Positions 63,497 to 64,000 of a DNA stretch of 64,000 bases are shown here, piece by piece. This DNA is from Pegoplata infirma (taxonomy: Eukaryota; Arthropoda; Insecta; Diptera; Anthomyiidae): assembly GCA_963921195.1 (NCBI GenBank), contig OY992540.1, forward strand, positions 36,820,971 through 36,884,970, read 5' to 3'. A program made the translations under genes and the position numbers. The notes under the pieces are model-generated. The model searched no databases. It saw nothing but the letters and a program-made list of their open reading frames with translations, and had not been told where the DNA came from. Position 1 is the first letter of the stretch; each line of letters opens with the position of its first letter.

Positions 63497-64000
63497 ATTC
63501 ATCTTGTTGTTAGTTGATTTTTTCAATTGGTTCTCATCGCTTTGCCTCTAAAACACAATGAAACTTATTCACAGGAATTTCTCTATTATGTTTCTGAAAC
63601 TGTTTCAGAGAAATGAAATTATAAGAAAATTTACCCCAAAAATTATTAAAAAAAATTAAAAATCCTGGTTTCTAAAAAAAACTGTCATCCTTTATACAGA
63701 TTTTATATCAATTTATCAAAAGAATCATGTCCAGAGACATAAATATTTTCTTAAGAAACAAATAATCATACTGCAAATTTTTATAATGCAGTTCTCAGAA
63801 AAAAAAATTCTTAGCTTCTGAAAAAAAGTATCAGGATCTGATAACACAGCCCAACAACCAAAATCGGAGTGGGATGAAACAAAAAGCAAATGAAAGCATA
63901 ATAAACCCCTCGACACTTTTTTTTTGGTTTAGCGCTAAATTTTTTTACACACATTTGAATTTGGTGAACTTTTATTATAATTATAATAATAATTGCTTAA
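63497..64000. other. Low-repeat end of window
   Basis: No gene or element recognised. A weak palindrome, TTTCTGAAACTGTTTCAGAGAAA, lies at 63591-63613. The 63-codon minus-strand ORF at 63725-63916 has no supporting feature. Confidence 0.45.

Overview
The window is very AT-rich eukaryotic DNA and almost entirely non-coding. It is dominated by non-autonomous DNA transposons, foldback repeats and tandem arrays. The base composition, the decayed non-LTR retrotransposon, insect-type histone H1 remnants and the dispersed repeat ending in GAGGGTATA hairpins suggest a higher dipteran, perhaps a calyptrate fly; that is inference. The layout suggests large introns or flanks of one developmental-type gene. 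There is no bacterial gene organisation, and nearly all ORFs of 60-130 codons are noise or lie inside inverted repeats.

Coding content: one convincing exon on the minus strand (9052-8858, 64 full codons, phase 1 at both ends, strong GTATGT donor). It encodes a Pro/Gly/His-rich segment of the kind found in transcription factors or RNA-binding proteins. I cannot name the gene. The rest of the window may be intron of the same gene on either side.

Mobile content, left to right: a satellite of about 315 bp (1-1780); a nest of elements in one older dispersed repeat (5.4-7.3 kb); a 1.9 kb element with a histone H1 remnant (10.4-12.3 kb); a MITE with an internal tRNA-like module (12.5-13.4 kb, again at 28.4 and 30.4 kb); a run of related MITEs (13.8-15.4 kb); two hAT-like elements 11 bp apart (16.6-20.1 kb); tandem repeats (22.8-23.8 kb); a palindrome with hammerhead-like motifs (31.6-31.9 kb); a long inverted repeat (32-33 kb); a minisatellite of about 31 bp with dozens of TATCGATA sites (34.8-36.9 kb); nested hAT-like elements (41-46.7 and 52-54.8 kb); LINE remnants (60.1-61.3 kb); and a second element with histone H1 remnants (62.3-63.5 kb).

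Two insertion classes can be defined from the sequence. Eight elements have TIRs beginning TAG or CA(G/C)TG and exact 8-bp target-site duplications (TSDs), which points to the hAT superfamily. A larger group has short TIRs beginning CACTCAAA, CACTGAAA, CACACAAA or CACAGAAA and 2-bp TSDs, usually TA but also CA, TG, AT or TT. Paralogous empty sites inside the window confirm two insertions.

Less repetitive stretches (9.1-10.4, 27.4-28.0, 29.2-30.0, 33.9-34.8, 38.7-40.0, 46.7-47.8, 57.8-58.3 and 58.7-59.7 kb) are the best places for intronic cis-regulatory DNA, but only one motif cluster (CTGTCA, 46.8-47.0 kb) stands out. All coordinates, boundaries and identities come from reading the sequence by eye; no alignment or database search was run.
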